This document shows, piece by piece, positions 5,091 to 7,790 of a stretch of 7,790 nt of DNA. The first letter of the stretch is position 1; each line of letters begins with the position of its first letter. This DNA comes from Candidatus Woesearchaeota archaeon (GTDB taxonomy: Archaea; Nanobdellota; Nanobdellia; Woesearchaeales; GW2011-AR15), in the NCBI GenBank assembly GCA_016934775.1, contig JAFGSP010000137.1, positions 1-7,790 of the forward strand, given 5' to 3'. Below the pieces are notes generated by a model. It saw only the letters and a list, made by a program, of their open reading frames with translations. It did not search any database and was not told where the DNA came from. A program made the translations under genes and the position numbers.

Positions 5091-5097
5091 TATTTAA
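5091..5097 (-). promoter_or_regulatory. Possible TATA box of the eS19 operon
   Basis: TTAAATA on the minus strand, about 65 nt before the eS19 ATG, would give a leader of around 40 nt, compatible with the Shine-Dalgarno seen. It is flanked by the 8-bp inverted repeat CTTTTCAG (5049-5056) and CTGAAAAG (5102-5109), which may be chance or a control element. Confidence 0.4.
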
Positions 5098-5146
5098 TCA
5101 TCTGAAAAGGCAGGTTGTTTATAAAAGTATCGTCTTATTTGCCTTG

Positions 5147-5169
5147 ACTCTTGATTCCACTCTTGATTC
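5147..5169 (+). repeat. Two 11-bp direct repeats at a 12-bp period upstream of the CheD-like gene
   Basis: ACTCTTGATTC occurs at 5147-5157 and again at 5159-5169, separated by one base, so the period is 12 bp. The pair ends about 20 bp before the TATA box of the CheD-like gene, a usual place for an archaeal activator or for a regulator blocking TFB. The outer bases CTTGA (5143-5147) and TCAAG (5168-5172) also form a short inverted pair. No regulator gene is next to it. Confidence 0.6.
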
Positions 5170-5188
5170 AAGCACATATTATATAATC

Positions 5189-5197
5189 TTATAAATA
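5189..5197 (+). promoter_or_regulatory. TATA box of the CheD-like gene
   Basis: TTATAAATA is centred 25 nt before ATG 5218, so transcription should start at or within a base or two of the ATG, giving a leaderless mRNA. The GC-rich stretch CCGGGCCGG just before the ATG is not a Shine-Dalgarno, which agrees with leaderless translation. Confidence 0.7.
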
Positions 5198-5217
5198 AGC
5201 ACTAGATTCCGGGCCGG

Positions 5218-5829
5218 ATGAAACAATTAAGAGGGATGCTGTCTCCTTTGACTTTTACAAGGAAGGAATATGCCAATCCCAGAACCTATGATTTCATAGA
5301 AGATCTGATGAGCCAGGGAATTCCTGTATCATGCATAGGATGGTCTTGTTATGGCGCAGGTGTGCTTCCAGAAGGAATGTATTCATCAAATAGACCTGTT
5401 CCACTCTATCATGAAAGAACTTTTGCTGTAGCAACGCCCAGCAGCAGCACTTGCAGAGTATTAGCATTATTCAATGGCACAATCGGATTAGCTCATATCC
5501 CCAGAATCCAGCGCCTGCCAGATAAAAGATTAGTTGAGCCTGAGAAATCACCAATCAGATACCTTGAATATATGATTAAAGACATGGGGCATAACCCTGA
5601 TTATCCTGTAAATGAGGACATAGATGCAATCATTGTCGGAGGAGCCAATATCGGAGAGATTATTCTTGCATGCAGGCTTAAGCAGATACCTGTTGCAGAC
5701 AAATATAATCAAGGAGATGAAAATGAAGGCTATCTCTCAAAAGACGTTGTGCTCCTATCATCCGGTGAGCTATTCATATTCCTGGAGAATCAAAAAGAAC
5801 CTATTCTTAAGCATTTTAAGAGCCATTGA
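5218..5829 (+). CDS. Putative CheD-like cysteine deamidase, divergent, non-chemotaxis context
   Basis: A 203-aa soluble protein without signal peptide or membrane segments. From about residue 67 it follows the layout of CheD, the glutamine deamidase of chemoreceptors: FAVATPSSSTCRVLAL (69-84), GTIGLAHIPR (87-96) and DAIIVGGANIGE (136-147), then IPVAD (157-161) and a last strand VVLLSSGELFIFLE (177-190). Known CheD enzymes use a Cys, a His and a Thr six residues before the Cys (T. maritima Thr21/Cys27/His44). Here Thr73, Cys79 and His93 fall in matching places, with the Cys-His loop three residues shorter. The GGAN motif matches the CheD GGAnM segment. The first 65 residues, including Cys39 and Cys44, match nothing I know. 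No receptor, CheA/B/C/R/Y or archaellum gene is in the window, so the substrate is unknown and may not be a chemoreceptor. Start: ATG 5218 lies 25 nt from a TATA box. It converges with argS. Family call is by motif only; an inactive or unrelated CNF1/YfiH-like fold remains possible. Confidence 0.6.
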   Translation: MKQLRGMLSPLTFTRKEYANPRTYDFIEDLMSQGIPVSCIGWSCYGAGVLPEGMYSSNRPVPLYHERTFAVATPSSSTCRVLALFNGTIGLAHIPRIQRLPDKRLVEPEKSPIRYLEYMIKDMGHNPDYPVNEDIDAIIVGGANIGEIILACRLKQIPVADKYNQGDENEGYLSKDVVLLSSGELFIFLENQKEPILKHFKSH

Positions 5830-5830
5830 C

Positions 5831-5838
5831 AAAAAAAA
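5831..5838 (-). terminator. Oligo-T terminator of argS
   Basis: Eight consecutive T on the minus strand, starting 11 nt after the argS stop codon. Archaeal RNA polymerase terminates at such T-runs without needing a hairpin. It lies in the 19-nt gap between the two convergent genes; on the plus strand the same run is oligo-A. Confidence 0.6.
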
Positions 5839-5848
5839 TAATCTATTA

Positions 5849-7543
5849 CTACATCTCCTCAGGAGCCTCTATTCCTAACAACCTTAGTCCTGTCTCGATG
5901 ACCTGCCTCACGCAATCCACTAAAAGAATTCTTGCTTTTTCCAGGTTTTTATCCTTCTGGACAATCTTGTGCTTGTGGTAATACTCGTTAAAGGCCTGGC
6001 TCAGATCAAGCAGATGCCTTGTGATAAGGCTCGGCTTGTATTCATTAGCAGCTGCCTCTGCTGTTTTAGGGAAGTCTTCAAGCAGCCTGAGTATAGCCTT
6101 ATCTTCATCTGAATTCAAAAGTGAGAACTCTACTTCATCCGAAACTTTTTTCTTATGTTTTTTAAGTATGCTGCATGCCCTGGCATGTGTATACTGCACA
6201 TAAGGCCCTGTCTCACCTTCAAAAGAAAGCGACTCTTTTGGATTAAACACAAAATCCTTCATCGGATCATACTTCAGGATAAAGAACTTTACAGCGGCCA
6301 TGCCAATTGACTCTGCTCTTCTCTCAAGCTCTTTCTTGCTTATGCTCTTATGCCTCTCCTGTATCTCTTTCTTAGCAGCCTCATGCATTTCATCAGCAAG
6401 ATTGTCTGCATCTACAACATTTCCCTCGCGGGATTTCATCTTTCCTTCAGGGAGATAGACCATACCGTATGCAAGGTGGTAACAGTCTTTTGCAAAAGGA
6501 TATTTAAGCATATCAAATATATTAAACAGGACTTTAAAATGGTGTATCTGCTCGCTGGCCACAACATAGACCATCTTATCCATCCTGTAATCATCATATC
6601 TCAGCTTTCCAAGCGCAATGTCCTGAGTTATATAAATTGAAGTGCCGTCTGCTCTCAGCACTATTTTCTTATCTATTTCCTTATCAGCATAATAGATGTT
6701 ACCTTTTTCATCTTTATGGAAGTGACCTTTTTTTAGGCTGTCCAGTACAATATCCTTGCCTTTTGTATAATGATTACTCTCATAATAGGGCTTTTCCATC
6801 TCCACACCATATCTCTTATAGGTCTGCTGCATGCCCTCGAAAGCCCATTCGTTCATCTTTTTCCATAATTCTCTTATCTCCCTGTCTCCGTCTTCCCACT
6901 TTCTGAGCATCTCCTGTATCTTTTCCTCAAATTCAGGGTGGGCCTTGGCTTCTTTTGCATACCTAACATACCAGTCGCCTACATAGTGGTCTGGCTTTTT
7001 GTCAGGCTCTTTTGCTCCACCATACTTCTGATAAGCCAGCATGGACTTACAGATATGAACTCCCCGATCATTGACAATATCAACCCTTATAGTTTTATAG
7101 CCAAGAAAACCAAACAAATTAACCAGGGAATTGCCCAGAACCATGTTCCTCACATGACCTAGGTGAAGCGGCTTGTTAGTATTAGGACCAGGAGATTCTA
7201 TCATAACCGAATAGTCTTTTTTGCTTCCTTTACCGTACTTTTTACCTTTTTTATAAATAACAGAAAGAACAAGTTCTGCAAGCATTTTTTTATTGACAAA
7301 AAAATTTACATATGGCCCAAGCACACTGACTCTTGTGATATGCTTAGAAGGCTTAATCTTGTTCCCTAAATCAATAGCAATTTCTCCCGGACTTTTCCTG
7401 AATTCTCTTGCTAAAGTAAAACAGGGAAAAGCATAATCTCCCATAACAGGGTCAGGAGGCAATTCCAGCATTGATTCTTCAATATCCCTATCAAGAGCCT
7501 TAGAAAGAGCTTTTGCAATCTCTTTTTGGAAAATGTCTGCCAT
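5849..7543 (-). CDS. argS: Arginyl-tRNA synthetase
   Basis: Complete class I ArgRS, 564 aa (family usually 550-600), which charges tRNA-Arg in the cytoplasm and needs tRNA for activation. Domains in order: the N-terminal additional tRNA D-loop-binding domain (about 1-85, with DPVMGDYAFPCF at 31-42 and GPYVNFFVN at 76-84); the Rossmann catalytic core with ESPGPNTNKPLHLGHVRN (116-133, HIGH as HLGH 127-130), VDIVNDRGVHICKSM (154-168), LRADGTSIYITQDIA (296-310) and ASEQIHHFKVLF (329-340); the KMSK loop as KMKSREGN (368-375), with Lys in place of the usual Ser; and an anticodon-binding helical domain (about 430-564), with GETGPYVQYTHARACSIL (443-460) and the typical end LLGIEAPEEM. Start: ATG 7543 is preceded 27 nt upstream by TTTTTAACT (7574-7566), so near-leaderless; AGGAT (7548-7544) is too close to act as a normal SD. 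It ends in a T8 run. Confidence 0.97.
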   Translation of the reverse strand: MADIFQKEIAKALSKALDRDIEESMLELPPDPVMGDYAFPCFTLAREFRKSPGEIAIDLGNKIKPSKHITRVSVLGPYVNFFVNKKMLAELVLSVIYKKGKKYGKGSKKDYSVMIESPGPNTNKPLHLGHVRNMVLGNSLVNLFGFLGYKTIRVDIVNDRGVHICKSMLAYQKYGGAKEPDKKPDHYVGDWYVRYAKEAKAHPEFEEKIQEMLRKWEDGDREIRELWKKMNEWAFEGMQQTYKRYGVEMEKPYYESNHYTKGKDIVLDSLKKGHFHKDEKGNIYYADKEIDKKIVLRADGTSIYITQDIALGKLRYDDYRMDKMVYVVASEQIHHFKVLFNIFDMLKYPFAKDCYHLAYGMVYLPEGKMKSREGNVVDADNLADEMHEAAKKEIQERHKSISKKELERRAESIGMAAVKFFILKYDPMKDFVFNPKESLSFEGETGPYVQYTHARACSILKKHKKKVSDEVEFSLLNSDEDKAILRLLEDFPKTAEAAANEYKPSLITRHLLDLSQAFNEYYHKHKIVQKDKNLEKARILLVDCVRQVIETGLRLLGIEAPEEM

Positions 7544-7565
7544 ATCCTAGTGAGTAAGAGCTGAT

Positions 7566-7574
7566 AGTTAAAAA
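7566..7574 (-). promoter_or_regulatory. Possible TATA box of argS
   Basis: TTTTTAACT on the minus strand is centred about 27 nt before ATG 7543, the distance expected for a leaderless transcript. It is a weak match to the consensus. The intergenic region up to the next gene end (7544-7665) holds no other clear element. Confidence 0.35.
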
Positions 7575-7665
7575 GCTTTTTGAATTTAATCAACTGCACC
7601 CTATAGATAAACAATAAAGGATCCAATGAAATAAAGGAGTATACAAACATAACATCATCATAACT

Positions 7666-7790
7666 CTATAACTTGATTTTTTCCGAATCCTTTTCCCTGG
7701 CACCCAAATAAATATAAAGCGCTTTCTCGAAATCAACAATTGCGTTCTGCATCCTTTCTGAGTTATTAGCAATTATCTCCGCATAATATG
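7666..7790 (-). CDS. C-terminal 40 residues of an unrecognised protein (enters from the right edge)
   Basis: On the minus strand one frame is open from the window edge to a TAG at 7668-7666. It reads 40 residues beginning YYAEIIANNSERMQNAIVDF and ending REKDSEKIKL. The fragment looks helical and amphipathic, with charged residues spaced as in a coiled coil or a four-helix bundle, and a more natural composition than the overlapping frames. I do not recognise it. It is on the same strand as argS, 122 nt upstream of that start, so could be the preceding gene in the same direction; argS seems to have its own promoter. A frame this short could be chance. Confidence 0.45.
   Translation of the reverse strand, partial: YYAEIIANNSERMQNAIVDFEKALYIYLGAREKDSEKIKL

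Noticed and set aside
5147..5169. CRISPR-like repeat
   Set aside because: Only two 11-bp copies with a one-base spacer; this is an operator-like tandem repeat, not an array.
6021..7369. Plus-strand open frames opposite argS
   Set aside because: Shadows of a complete ArgRS with all class I motifs.
7411..7772. Minus-strand open frames of 79 and 60 codons near the right edge
   Set aside because: The first overlaps argS out of frame; the second has unusual composition and overlaps the more natural frame ending at 7666.

Overview
The window looks like a chromosomal piece of an archaeon, most likely a DPANN lineage of the Woesearchaeota/Pacearchaeota type. The reasons are the archaeal/eukaryotic-type ribosomal proteins eS19, eL39 and eL31, archaeal TATA boxes placed 25-30 nt before start codons (several genes look leaderless), a GGTGA-type Shine-Dalgarno where a leader exists, moderately AT-rich DNA, and long Lys/Glu/Ala/Pro tails on ribosomal proteins. 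The phylum is inferred; only 'archaeon' is well supported.

Layout, left to right. (1) 1-1195, minus: the N-terminal 398 residues of isoleucyl-tRNA synthetase, running off the left edge, with its SD and TATA box upstream. (2) 1196-1420: non-coding, with a small hairpin and an (AAT)7 tract. (3) About 1421-2092: a compact IS200/IS605-type single-strand transposon carrying only the HUH transposase tnpA (minus), bounded by two related hairpins that share sequence words and with a hairpin-rich leader. (4) 2135-3378, plus: a DUF1385/YqhQ-family membrane protein whose true start (2167) lies just after a TATA box, then a 101-aa small protein resembling HPF/RaiA-like folds. (5) 3578-5026, minus: a tight operon eS19-eL39-eL31, with eS19 and eL31 carrying long charged low-complexity tails. 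(6) 5147-5829, plus: a gene with a 12-bp tandem repeat and a TATA box exactly placed for a leaderless start; its product carries the signatures of a CheD-type cysteine deamidase (Thr73, Cys79, His93, GGAN) with no chemotaxis genes in view. (7) 5849-7543, minus: complete arginyl-tRNA synthetase, convergent with the CheD-like gene and ending in a T8 terminator. (8) 7666-7790, minus: C-terminal 40 residues of an unrecognised protein entering from the right edge.

Most of the window is translation machinery (two aminoacyl-tRNA synthetases and three ribosomal proteins, plus a possible ribosome-associated small protein). The accessory elements are the IS200-like insertion next to the DUF1385 promoter and the CheD-like gene, which is the strongest candidate here for something not yet described.
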